This document shows, piece after piece, positions 18,079 through 25,750 of a stretch of 64,000 nucleotides of DNA. The stretch covers positions 248,001 through 312,000 of the forward strand of contig NZ_BAFT02000110.1 in the NCBI RefSeq assembly GCF_000308475.2, given 5' to 3'. The translations under genes were made by a program, and so were the position numbers. The first letter of the stretch is position 1, and every line of letters starts with the position of its first letter. The notes beneath the pieces were generated by a model, which did not search any database, had not been told where the DNA came from, and saw only the letters and a program-made list of their open reading frames with translations. The stretch is from Nocardia brasiliensis NBRC 14402 (GTDB lineage: Bacteria > Actinomycetota > Actinomycetes > Mycobacteriales > Mycobacteriaceae).

Positions 18079-19172
18079 AACGCGCGGCGACGTGCGTGCT
18101 CACGGGTCCGGAAGGCAGTCTCGTCGGCACCGGTGTCCGGCACAGCTATACCGATCTCGACACCGCGGCGAAGGCGCTGCGCAACGACGACGCATCGATC
18201 CTTCTGGGTGCCTTGCCTTTCGACCCGGCCGCGCCTGCCGCCCTGATCGACCCCATCGCTTTCCGGCGCGCGCCGGACCGCTGGCGGCACGGCCGAAACG
18301 CCGAACCGTGGCGGCCCCGTCTGCGGTCCATCGAACCGGATCCGTCGGCCGCCGAGCATCAGCGGCGGATCGAATCGGCGCTCGACGCGATCGCCGCCGG
18401 ACTGCTCGACAAGGTGGTGCTGGCGCGCCGGATGCGCTTGACCACCGAGCGGGCGATCAATGGTGTGGCGATGCTGCGCGCCTTGGTCGGGCGTGACCCG
18501 CGTGCGAATGGGTTCTATCTGGATCTTGCTGCCTTCCGTGGTCCCGGCGCGGCGTTGGTCGGCGCCAGTCCCGAACTGCTGATACGGCGGACGGGCTCGC
18601 AGGTCTACGCGTGCCCGCTCGCCGGTTCGGCACCGCGGCGGGGGGCTGTGGAGGCGGACCGTACCGCGGCCAGGTTGCTGGCCTCGGAGAAGGACCGGCG
18701 CGAGCATCGCTTTGTCGTCGACTTCATCGTGTCCGCCCTGGCGCCGCTGTGTTCCACGCTGCGCTGGTCCGAGAAGCCCGAGATCTTCGGTACCCCCGAT
18801 CTCGTACATCTGGGCACTCCGATACGCGGCACCCTCGCTGATCCCGGCTGCACGTCCCTGGACCTGGCACGCGTCCTGCAGCCCACGCCGGCACTGGGCG
18901 GCACGCCGCGCGGCGAAGCGATGCGGCTGATCGAGGAGATCGAGGGCGACCGCGGCTTCTACGGTGGCGCGGTCGGATGGTGCGACCGGTCGGGAGACGG
19001 AGCCTGGAGCGTCTGTATCCGATGCGCGGAGATCGCCCCCGGCGGCCACGTCGCCACCGCGTTCGCCGGCGGCGGGATCGTCGCGGGGTCGGAGCCGGCG
19101 GCGGAGGTCGAAGAGACCATGGCCAAGTTCCGGGCGATCCTGAGCGTCTTCGACGACGAGCCTGCCGCATGA
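18066..19172 (+). CDS. dhbC: Isochorismate synthase (EntC/DhbC type)
   Basis: Converts chorismate to isochorismate with Mg. The 368 residues contain LLDKVVLARR, GASPELLIRR, PLAGSAPR, the EKDRREHRFVVD helix, HLGTPIRG, PTPALGGTPR and GGAVGW, in the order of EntC/DhbC. There is no amidotransferase domain, which argues against the ADIC synthases used for 3-hydroxyanthranilate. The ATG at 18066 lies inside the end of the isochorismatase gene behind a GGAG. It is coupled to the following dehydrogenase by ATGA. Confidence 0.9.
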   Translation: MGGVERAATCVLTGPEGSLVGTGVRHSYTDLDTAAKALRNDDASILLGALPFDPAAPAALIDPIAFRRAPDRWRHGRNAEPWRPRLRSIEPDPSAAEHQRRIESALDAIAAGLLDKVVLARRMRLTTERAINGVAMLRALVGRDPRANGFYLDLAAFRGPGAALVGASPELLIRRTGSQVYACPLAGSAPRRGAVEADRTAARLLASEKDRREHRFVVDFIVSALAPLCSTLRWSEKPEIFGTPDLVHLGTPIRGTLADPGCTSLDLARVLQPTPALGGTPRGEAMRLIEEIEGDRGFYGGAVGWCDRSGDGAWSVCIRCAEIAPGGHVATAFAGGGIVAGSEPAAEVEETMAKFRAILSVFDDEPAA

Positions 19173-19972
19173 ATACCATTGAGCGGCAGCGTGATTCGGG
19201 CTGTGCGCTGGTTGTCGGTGCGGCGGGCGGGATCGGCGGTGCCGTCGCCGACCGGCTGGCCGCGGCGGGGCGCGACCTTGCTCTACTCGACCGGGACGGT
19301 GCGGCACTCGCCGTGGTGGGCAAGCAGATCCGGACGAACTACGGCTCGGACCGTCGAGTCACCACCCATGTGGCGGATATCGGCAGCCGCGCCGAGGTGG
19401 AGCGCGCCGTCGACGAGATCGAGCGGCAGCACGGCCCGGTCGGCGCGCTGGCCTGTACCGCCGGCGTGCTGCACCGCGGCCCGCTCACCGATATCGATGT
19501 CGACGCCGTGCAGCGCATGATCGACGTGAATGTCGTTGGGGTACTGCATCTGCTCGCGTCTGTCGGCGGCCGGATGAAGCAGCGGCGCCGCGGGTCGATC
19601 GTCGTGATCGGGTCGAACGCCGGGGCGGTACCGCGGCTGCACATCGGTGTGTACGGCGCGACGAAGGCGGCCGCCGCGTTGCTCACCCGCGTGGCCGCGC
19701 TGGAGCTGGCGCCCTACGGGGTGCGGGCCAATGTCGTGGCGCCGGGCTCCACCGATACCCCGATGCTGCGGGCGCTGTATCCGAACGAGGACGAGATGGT
19801 CCGGCACGCCGTCGGCGGCAGCCCGGCCGACTTCCGCTTGGGTATACCGCTGGGGCGGCTCGCGCAGGCGTCCGATATCGCTGCGGCGGTGCACTTTCTG
19901 CTCTCCGACGCGGCGCGCCACATCACCATGCAGACGCTGTACGTCGACGGCGGGGCGACGCTGCACGACTGA
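19169..19972 (+). CDS. dhbA: 2,3-dihydro-2,3-dihydroxybenzoate dehydrogenase (SDR)
   Basis: Oxidises the dihydrodiol to 2,3-dihydroxybenzoate with NAD. A classical short-chain dehydrogenase of 267 residues: cofactor loop GAAGGIGG, TAGVLHRGPLTD, a catalytic serine in IGSNA and the YGATK pair, ending in YVDGGATL. Its position after isochorismatase and isochorismate synthase fixes the role. The reading frame starts at the ATG overlapping the previous stop. It is the last gene of the second operon and is convergent with tetR. Confidence 0.9.
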   Translation: MNTIERQRDSGCALVVGAAGGIGGAVADRLAAAGRDLALLDRDGAALAVVGKQIRTNYGSDRRVTTHVADIGSRAEVERAVDEIERQHGPVGALACTAGVLHRGPLTDIDVDAVQRMIDVNVVGVLHLLASVGGRMKQRRRGSIVVIGSNAGAVPRLHIGVYGATKAAAALLTRVAALELAPYGVRANVVAPGSTDTPMLRALYPNEDEMVRHAVGGSPADFRLGIPLGRLAQASDIAAAVHFLLSDAARHITMQTLYVDGGATLHD

Positions 19973-19982
19973 GCGGCATCGC

Positions 19983-20576
19983 TCAGTCCTGGTAGCGCAG
20001 TCCGGTGAGCGTCAAGGAGACGAGCCGCTGCACCGCGGCCTTGCTTTCCAGGCTGTTCGCGCCGGTGATCGCGAACAGGCAGTAGTTGGCCAGTTCGAAG
20101 GGGTTGATGTCGTCGCGAATCCGCCCCGCCGCCGCGGCGTCGGCGATCACGCCCTGCAGCAGGCCGTGCAGCTGCCGCTGCGACTCGGCCACCCGCTCGT
20201 TCGTGTGCATGAGCGATTCGACCTGGGCGCCGTGCATCTCCCGGCGTTGGTTCTCGGCGCGGCGCAGGTGGATCTCGGCGTAGGCCTCCAGCACCGCGCA
20301 GAGCCGCTTACCCGGGTCGGTCTTGCCGTCGCGCACCGTGGACAGATGCTCGAGGTGCCGATTGATCTGACGCTCGTGCCAGGCCGCGAGAATCGTTGCG
20401 ATATCAGGGAAGTACCGATACAGGGTCGCGCGGCCGATGCCGACCTTCTCGGCAACCTCCGACATCGTCGTCGACGCGGGTCCGTGTTCGAGGGCGAGCG
20501 CCCACGTGGTGTCCAGGATCGCCTCGCGGACATCGCGGCGGTGCGATTCGACAGTGGCGGCCCAAGGTCTCGACAT
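19983..20576 (-). CDS. TetR-family repressor, probable cluster regulator
   Basis: A 197-residue regulator. The N-terminal helix-turn-helix reads TMSEVAEKVGIGRATLYRYFPD; the rest is a helical ligand domain. I place the start at 20576, six bases after a TATACT box read on the minus strand, so the transcript may be leaderless; an in-frame ATG at 20624 would put the operator inside the coding region. The promoter region carries the operator shared with the MMPL operon, so the protein likely represses itself, the divergent gene and the export/prenyl operon. The ligand may be the product or a pathway intermediate. Confidence 0.82.
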   Translation of the reverse strand: MSRPWAATVESHRRDVREAILDTTWALALEHGPASTTMSEVAEKVGIGRATLYRYFPDIATILAAWHERQINRHLEHLSTVRDGKTDPGKRLCAVLEAYAEIHLRRAENQRREMHGAQVESLMHTNERVAESQRQLHGLLQGVIADAAAAGRIRDDINPFELANYCLFAITGANSLESKAAVQRLVSLTLTGLRYQD

Positions 20577-20582
20577 CAGCGA

Positions 20583-20645
20583 AGTATAGCGCGGTATCCC
20601 AAGTAGGTCATTTCGTATCGACATGGACAGAATGTCCGATAGAAT
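20583..20645. promoter_or_regulatory. Divergent promoter with TetR operator
   Basis: On the minus strand TATACT (20583-20588) ends six bases before the tetR ATG. On the plus strand TCGACA (20618-20623) and TAGAAT (20640-20645), 16 bases apart, lie seven bases before the ATG at 20653. The operator palindrome GGACA-N3-TGTCC (20625-20637) sits between the plus-strand -35 and -10, the usual place for TetR repression. Both transcripts appear leaderless. Confidence 0.6.
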
Positions 20646-20652
20646 GGAACGC

Positions 20653-21096
20653 ATGGACGAGTCGGCTGATCTCCGGGTTGGTAATCCCGAGCGAGAGCAA
20701 GCGCTGAGCGACCTTTCGGCACATCTCGGGGCGGGGCGGCTCAGCGTCGCCGAATTCGACGAGCGCAGCGCGCAGCTGGTGCGTGCCACGACCCGGCGGG
20801 ACATCGCGGCGGTGTTCACCGATCTCCCTGCACTGGCGCCCGCGCAGGCGGAAGTCGCCGAGCAGGTCGAGCGGGATCCGGCGTACCGGCGAGTCATGGT
20901 CCTCGCGGCGGCCGCACTCGTCACGGCCGCACTGACCGTCGGACAGCTCAGCTGGCTGTGGTTCCTGCTGCTGATCCCCGCTGTCCGGCGGGTCCTCGTG
21001 CGGCGGCCGGACCCGCATCATCCGCCGCACCGCGGGCACCCGGCCGCGCGCATGCACGAACTGCGCACCAAATCGCGCGCGGCGATTCATCGGTAA
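20653..21096 (+). CDS. DUF1707 membrane-anchored protein
   Basis: A 147-residue protein of the actinobacterial DUF1707 group. The N-terminal domain (about residues 5-58) has the family pattern LRVGNPEREQAL, then LGAGRLSVAEFDER and the ATTRRDIAAVFTDLP end. Two adjoining membrane spans follow near residues 80-115, then a basic Pro/His-rich tail. In-frame ATGs at 20623, 20632 and 20644 lie inside the promoter, so 20653 is preferred. The function of the family is not established. It is transcribed away from tetR from a promoter with the shared operator, so it may respond to the same signal. Confidence 0.7.
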   Translation: MDESADLRVGNPEREQALSDLSAHLGAGRLSVAEFDERSAQLVRATTRRDIAAVFTDLPALAPAQAEVAEQVERDPAYRRVMVLAAAALVTAALTVGQLSWLWFLLLIPAVRRVLVRRPDPHHPPHRGHPAARMHELRTKSRAAIHR

Positions 21097-21501
21097 GGGT
21101 TCGCGGCTCGGGTGAGTTCTCACCCTTGAGCGGAAGTGCAACATCACCGAGCCGAACGAGGTGGCGGCCGTCGATGCCTTTCCGATCAGGCGGATCGCCG
21201 AGCGCTGGATCGCCGCCAGCGGTCCGGCCGGGCTGTTGACCTGATCGCGGCTGTCATCACAGAGCTGCCACGCGCCCCGCAGCAGCTGTATCTGCTGTGA
21301 AGTGTGTGGATCGTCTGTGAGGCTGCGAGTTTCGCGCCTGACGGTGCTCGGACGGCCCTGCTGTGGTCGGGGTCGGTTGGCCAGCGGGTCGGTCCTGCGA
21401 AGGTGCCGTGGGTCGGCACGTGGTCGGCGAACCGGGTCGCCCTCCGCGGGTAGTCCAGTTGCCGCGGCGGCGGTCCCGGGTGACCCAACCGGCGTCCGGG
21501 A
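21097..21501. other. Gene-free stretch with a possible small gene remnant
   Basis: No complete gene is seen in these 405 bases. A + strand frame from about 21111 to the TGA at 21242-21244 encodes a run ending FPIRRIAERWIAASG that looks like protein but has no start or ribosome site. It may be the tail of a lost gene. I could not assign a family. Confidence 0.3.
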
Positions 21502-23442
21502 TCACCGTCCGACTCCCAGGGCCGCGCGGGCGATGGCGTCGGTGTCGGCGAGGGTCACCGAGTTGACGCCCGGGCGGGCGCCTGCGGCGGTGACCCAGCG
21601 CACCGACTCGGTGGGTACGCCGCAGGCGAACCGGCGGGGATGGCTGCGTCCCTTTCCGTCCAGCACCGCGTGCGAACCGGCCATGACGTCCAGTCCACCG
21701 GTCGGGTAGTCGTCGCGGTCCGGATCGAACACCGTGTGGCTGCGCACCTCATCGCGTTGAAAAAGGTTGCGCAGCAGCGGGTCTCCGGTGCGAGGTAGAT
21801 CGGGCGCGGGCAGAAACGCGTCGATCAGCGTGCGCGCGGATGTCTTCGAGCCGGCGACGCTCGGCGAATCGGCGACGAAACAGCCGAGCGCCGGATCGAC
21901 CCGGACGCGCATACCCGGGCCGACGACGCGGACGATGCCGGCGCGGATGAGCGCTGCCAGCTCGGCGATCCGATGCGCGGGTGGTCCGATGGACAGGAAG
22001 GCATTCAGCGGCGTGTACCACCGATCGAGGTCGTCACGGTAGGAACGGCCGGTGATGCCGCCGTAGTCGACGACCAGGCGGACCTCGTTGCGCAGATCCC
22101 GCAGCACATCCAGCGCCGCCTTGACCGGGCCGTGGACGTTGCCGAGTTCGGCATGTCGGACGTCCGCGTCCAGGTAGCCGAGCAGCCACGATCGGAAGTC
22201 CGCGGGATCGTCGAAGTGACGGCCGCCGGTGGGGTCGGCGATCGTCGCCCAATCCCATCGTTGGGCGCGGGGGACGCGAAACCGATCCAGTACGTCGGCG
22301 GCGTCCGGTGCGGTGGGCGCGTGCAGATAGCGGTGTCGGAACTCGCGGAGTTCGCGGGCACTGACCCGGTCGGCGATCGCCGCGGTGTAGTACACCGATT
22401 CGACCTCGCGGGCGATCAGCGGCCAGACGTCGCGGCGAAACGACAGGTCGCCGGATTGCTCTGCCCTGGTACGGAATTCGGCGATGCGCCGGGCGTCGAG
22501 CAACTGTGGTTCGTAGCGGCCGTCGACCCCTTTCTGGTTCTCGCCACGCGCGTGGTGGGGTACACCGCGCCGACATCCCGCGATGATCAACGGTTCGCTG
22601 CCGGACGGGATGTACTCCAGCGGTCCACGGGTCTGTTTGAAACAGCCGCCGCGTCCCGCGGTCAGCAAGGTCAGGTAGTCGAAGAAGGTGAGGCCGAGGC
22701 CGCGCACGAACACGGGCTCGCGGGCCGGTATCTGGTCGACGTCGACATCGGACGCGTTGGCGGGCGCGAAATAGGTCAGGCCCGAAGTTCTTGCGGCGTG
22801 GGCTATTTCGGGGCTGTTCGTCGCGGCCAGCGGCAGGTGGCCCTGGGTGAGGACCACCGCGTGCAAGCCGCGCAGGTGTTCGCCGTTGCTCAACCGGAGT
22901 TCCTGGAGTCCGGAGGGTTCGTCGCGCAGGTCCAGCGCAGTGGCGGTGATTTCCTGTGCGTGCGCGACAGAACGGTATCGGTACCGAATGTGCTCGTAAC
23001 TCCAGCGCAGATAATATCCGTACCCGGCTCGGGTGGGATAAGTATCCGGGCCGAGCGTGCGGAGTCGCGCATAGATATTCTCCGGTAGCTCGGCGAAATT
23101 GCCGATTTTGTCCAGGAAGCTCGCCCATTCGTAGAGGCTGGGACCGGGCTCGATCGGTCCCGCCATCGCCACCGAGGCGTCGGTGAACACGGTGACCTGC
23201 GAGGCGACCGTGTTCATCAGCAGCTCACCGGACTGATCCGTGCGCCACACCGTGCCCGTCCCGACCCTGGTCGAATCGACGAGCAATACTTCGATGCCGC
23301 CCGATTCACCCGCGGCCCGTGCGTTGGCGCAGATTCGCTCGAAAACACTCAATCCGCGTGGACCTACCCCGACTATCGCAATTCGCAGGACCGGTTCCGG
23401 GCGCTCGGCGCGCGGATATTCTGGAGTCGCCGGTGAAATCAA
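21502..23442 (-). CDS. FAD/NAD(P)-binding protein (NAD_binding_9 type)
   Basis: A 646-residue protein with an N-terminal dinucleotide loop IAIVGVGPRGLSVFERI (residues 20-36), a GTGTVWRTDQSGELLMNT segment, and HAVVLTQGH in the middle. This is the pattern of large FAD-NAD(P)-binding proteins often found beside siderophore and secondary-metabolite genes; their reactions are mostly unknown. The start is TTG at 23440-23442 behind a G-rich stretch, since no in-frame ATG or GTG precedes the cofactor motif. It may be an oxidative tailoring enzyme marking the right edge of the cluster, but it lies beyond the tetR gene on the other strand. A role in the pathway is inference. Confidence 0.75.
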   Translation of the reverse strand: MISPATPEYPRAERPEPVLRIAIVGVGPRGLSVFERICANARAAGESGGIEVLLVDSTRVGTGTVWRTDQSGELLMNTVASQVTVFTDASVAMAGPIEPGPSLYEWASFLDKIGNFAELPENIYARLRTLGPDTYPTRAGYGYYLRWSYEHIRYRYRSVAHAQEITATALDLRDEPSGLQELRLSNGEHLRGLHAVVLTQGHLPLAATNSPEIAHAARTSGLTYFAPANASDVDVDQIPAREPVFVRGLGLTFFDYLTLLTAGRGGCFKQTRGPLEYIPSGSEPLIIAGCRRGVPHHARGENQKGVDGRYEPQLLDARRIAEFRTRAEQSGDLSFRRDVWPLIAREVESVYYTAAIADRVSARELREFRHRYLHAPTAPDAADVLDRFRVPRAQRWDWATIADPTGGRHFDDPADFRSWLLGYLDADVRHAELGNVHGPVKAALDVLRDLRNEVRLVVDYGGITGRSYRDDLDRWYTPLNAFLSIGPPAHRIAELAALIRAGIVRVVGPGMRVRVDPALGCFVADSPSVAGSKTSARTLIDAFLPAPDLPRTGDPLLRNLFQRDEVRSHTVFDPDRDDYPTGGLDVMAGSHAVLDGKGRSHPRRFACGVPTESVRWVTAAGARPGVNSVTLADTDAIARAALGVGR

Positions 23443-23648
23443 AGCCCCGCCCCCCGGAACAAATAAAGTCGGTGCCGCGCAATTGGGCGACGAATTCGAT
23501 GCTATTCAGCCCGCGCGCGAAGCGTCAACGGGGCAGCGTCCGGGTCGCGGTGCCGAGCGCGGGCGTCGACATGGCCAGTGGAGCGGAGTGCTTGCCCGGC
23601 CCCGGCAGGCGGCCGAACGCGCTATCCTTCTGTGTGCGAGGAGGTTTC

Positions 23649-24068
23649 ATGACGTGGACGGCCCAAATGTTCTTGCAGCCGCAGCGTAAGGCGGGTCGGT
23701 ACCTCGACCTCTTCGGCGCGCTGTTGCTCTGCGCGGGCGGCTTTCTCTTCGGAATGTACCTGTCGTTCATGGTCGGCATGCTCGGTGCGCCAGGCGGGCA
23801 CGCGAGCGAGTGCACGGGTACCTGCCGTACCTACGCCGACGCCAGCGTCTACCTGATGGGTTACGGGACATGCGTTCTGGAGCTGGTGGTACTCGCGCTG
23901 GTAGTCCGGAGTCGGCGGCGCGGGCGCCTCGCCTCGGTATGGCCGATGTGGTTGTTCCCGGCCCTGGTCGTCCTGGCCGGCATCAGCGTCTTCCTCGTCT
24001 TCTTCGGCCCCGCCTTCCCCGGAGACTTCCTTCCCACGACCCCCGAATATCTGCCCTCCCTGAGCTGA
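23649..24068 (+). CDS. Small membrane protein of unknown function
   Basis: A 139-residue protein with four predicted membrane segments (about residues 19-45, 74-94, 101-124 and a short C-terminal one) and a Cys pair in SECTGTCRTY in the first outer loop. The ATG follows a clear GAGGAGG at 23637-23643. I do not recognise a family with certainty; small actinobacterial membrane proteins of this layout are common. It is divergent from the FAD protein gene and has no clear partner. Confidence 0.65.
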   Translation: MTWTAQMFLQPQRKAGRYLDLFGALLLCAGGFLFGMYLSFMVGMLGAPGGHASECTGTCRTYADASVYLMGYGTCVLELVVLALVVRSRRRGRLASVWPMWLFPALVVLAGISVFLVFFGPAFPGDFLPTTPEYLPSLS

Positions 24069-24165
24069 AGTCGCGCACGCACCCGAGGCGCCACCAAGCG
24101 AACGAGCAGCGCAACCTTGGGAGGCAGACGATGCAGCACTTGAATAACCGAGGTGCCGGTTGAAC

Positions 24166-24525
24166 TCAGCTGTCGTGCTCCGGCGAGGGTGAATGTCGTT
24201 CGGACAACTCCGCGTTGAGCGCGTGGGCTTGGGCCAGTTGGTCTTCGAGGACGACGATGCGGGCGGCTGATTCGAGGGTGGTGCCGGTGTCGACGAGTTC
24301 ACGCACGCGCGCGGCCAAGCGGAGCTGGTAGCGAGAGTAGCGGCGGTGCCCGCCGTCTGAGCGTTGCGGTGTGAGCAGGTCGACGGAGTCGAGCCCGCGC
24401 AGGAAGGCCGCGGTGACGCCGAGTAACTCCGCGGCACGGCCCATGCTGTAGGCGGGATAGTCGTCGTCATCGAGCCTGTCCGCGGCGGACGGGCCATCGG
24501 TGGGATTGGTGTTCGGTTGTTCCAC
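24166..24525 (-). CDS. MerR-like helix-turn-helix regulator
   Basis: A 119-residue protein. Residues 23-75 form a MerR-type winged helix (YSMGRAAELLGVT, LRGLDSVDLLTP, GGHRRYSRYQLRLA), followed by a helical tail with VVLEDQLAQAHALN that could dimerise. No cysteine ligands are present. The GTG start has AGAGG just upstream. Upstream of it, on the same strand, lies about 300 bases rich in perfect hairpins (24554-24824), which would form a long structured leader if the promoter is beyond them. Confidence 0.75.
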   Translation of the reverse strand: MEQPNTNPTDGPSAADRLDDDDYPAYSMGRAAELLGVTAAFLRGLDSVDLLTPQRSDGGHRRYSRYQLRLAARVRELVDTGTTLESAARIVVLEDQLAQAHALNAELSERHSPSPEHDS

Positions 24526-24553
24526 AGCACCTCTTGATGTTTCAACGCCGAGG

Positions 24554-24824
24554 GGCCCCGGCGCGTGGTGCGCCGGGGCCCAGGATTTACGAAGGGGTAT
24601 CGAGTACTAATTCTGTCCACCCGGCCGGTAAGGCCGGAGCCTGGCTCAGCACCCGGCATGGCGGGCGCGGAACCGGTAGAGAGCTGCTCAGTGACCACCT
24701 CCCGGGTTGTCCGATAGTGCCTTCGGTGTGTACTGCTCCCCTCCGGCGGTCCGGCCGACTGCACCGGATTCTCTTCTCCGCCGGAGGGGCGGTAAATCTC
24801 ATTCCGGGCAGCTCACCTGCCCGG
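24554..24824 (-). ncRNA. Candidate structured leader or small RNA region
   Basis: Four perfect stems lie in 271 bases without a convincing gene: GGCCCCGGCGC/GCGCCGGGGCC with a 5-base loop (24554-24580), CCGGCC/GGCCGG with a 5-base loop (24621-24637), CCCCTCCGGCGG/CCGCCGGAGGGG 28 bases apart (24738-24789), and CCGGGCAG/CTGCCCGG with a 5-base loop (24804-24824). The orientation is assigned from the MerR-like gene at 24525 and is not certain. The pattern does not match a riboswitch that I know. The rest of 24526-25014 holds no gene that I can support. Confidence 0.4.
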
Positions 24825-24878
24825 CCACTGGACTTTCATCTCCAACAACAGAGAACATACCTCCCACTTCGCAGAATG

Positions 24879-24904
24879 TCTACATCCGCGAGTGTAGATT
24901 TTTT
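24879..24904 (+). terminator. Intrinsic-type terminator or dyad operator
   Basis: TCTACA-N8-TGTAGA (24879-24898) is followed by six T. Read on the plus strand it is a textbook short terminator. Read on the minus strand the same dyad lies upstream of the structured region and could be an operator. No plus-strand gene is visible just before it. Confidence 0.45.
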
Positions 24905-25014
24905 CGATCCGCGGGTGGCGGTACGGGCAAGGCGAGGCTCGACCTCCTTGGGCCTGCGCTGAACAAGAAGGGCGACTGGGGTGGTCGGTTCGCCGGGATG
25001 TGTGGGCGGCACGT

Positions 25015-25744
25015 ATGCTCGCCCTCACGCCATCTAGGCATCGGGTCGCCCAAATCCTCGCTAGGGCAACGCTGGTCGGCGTCAGCCGGTCGTTCTGAAA
25101 CGGGTTGGTGACCGCCGGCCTCACCGGGACCGCTGATGCCGATGACCTACCGGTCTCCTATGGGAACGGTGAAATGCTTCGCGTCGCCACAACCGATTGG
25201 GACGGACCGGTGCCCGGCGCCCACGACTTCTCTTGCCGGCCATCGACCGAGCACCCGAACCGGTCGTGCTGACCACCTCGACATTCCTGTCCGCAGCGGT
25301 CAATTGGACAGCACTCGCCCCATACCTGCACAACCGCGGATTCTGCGTCTACACCGTCGACTACGGGCGCCGGATGTACTCGAACCCACCCGGTCTCAAC
25401 GGATTCGATCCGATACCGATGTCGGCCCGTGAAGTCTCGACCGTGGTCGACAAGGTGCTCGAGGCCACCGGCGCGGCCAAGTCGACCTGGTCGGCCATTC
25501 CCGGGGCGGCGTAGTCGACCGCTACTACATCAACGCCCTCGGCGGTGCGGACAAAGTCGACGACATGGTGCTGCTGTCCTCCCCTTATCAGCCCACCGGC
25601 CTACCCATCGATCTGGCCGGTCTGGGCACGTATTTCGCGCAGCCGTACTCGCCCACGGCGGTAGCCGTGATCGGCACAGTGTTGGATCCAGCTCACCCGC
25701 AACAGATCCCGTGCTCGACCGTTATCGGATTCGCCGCGGGCTGA
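25015..25744 (+). pseudogene. Decayed secreted lipase
   Basis: Remains of an alpha/beta-hydrolase lipase. From the ATG at 25015 a signal-peptide-like start (MLALTPSRHRVAQILARA) is cut by an in-frame TGA at 25096. The frame resumes with DDLPVSYGNGEM and DFSCRPSTEHP. A missing base near 25257 shifts to EPVVLTTSTFLSAAVNW, and a second near 25481 shifts to VDLVGHSRGGVVDRYY, which carries the nucleophile serine. The frame ends at 25742-25744 without the usual Asp and His parts. Three lesions plus a lost C-terminus make a sequencing error unlikely. The intact lipase at 26545 is a distant relative. Confidence 0.78.
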
Positions 25745-25750
25745 TCGCGA

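Noticed and set aside
17392..19972. Anthranilate/3-hydroxyanthranilate (diazepinomicin-like) starter pathway
   Set aside because: The chorismate enzyme lacks an amidotransferase domain and follows the EntC/DhbC pattern, so 2,3-DHB is the better reading.
24804..24840. Cobalamin or other B-type riboswitch signature near the GCCACTG string
   Set aside because: Only the short string is shared; the rest of the conserved core and its spacing are absent.
24800..24856. Minus-strand 19-codon frame starting at 24858 as a leader peptide of the MerR-like gene
   Set aside because: The purine-rich stretch GGGAGG is only one base from the ATG, there is no amino-acid bias, and no terminator responds to it.
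24534..24962. Plus-strand 142-codon frame across the hairpin region
   Set aside because: No ribosome site, no protein-like composition, and it crosses the stems without sign of codon bias.
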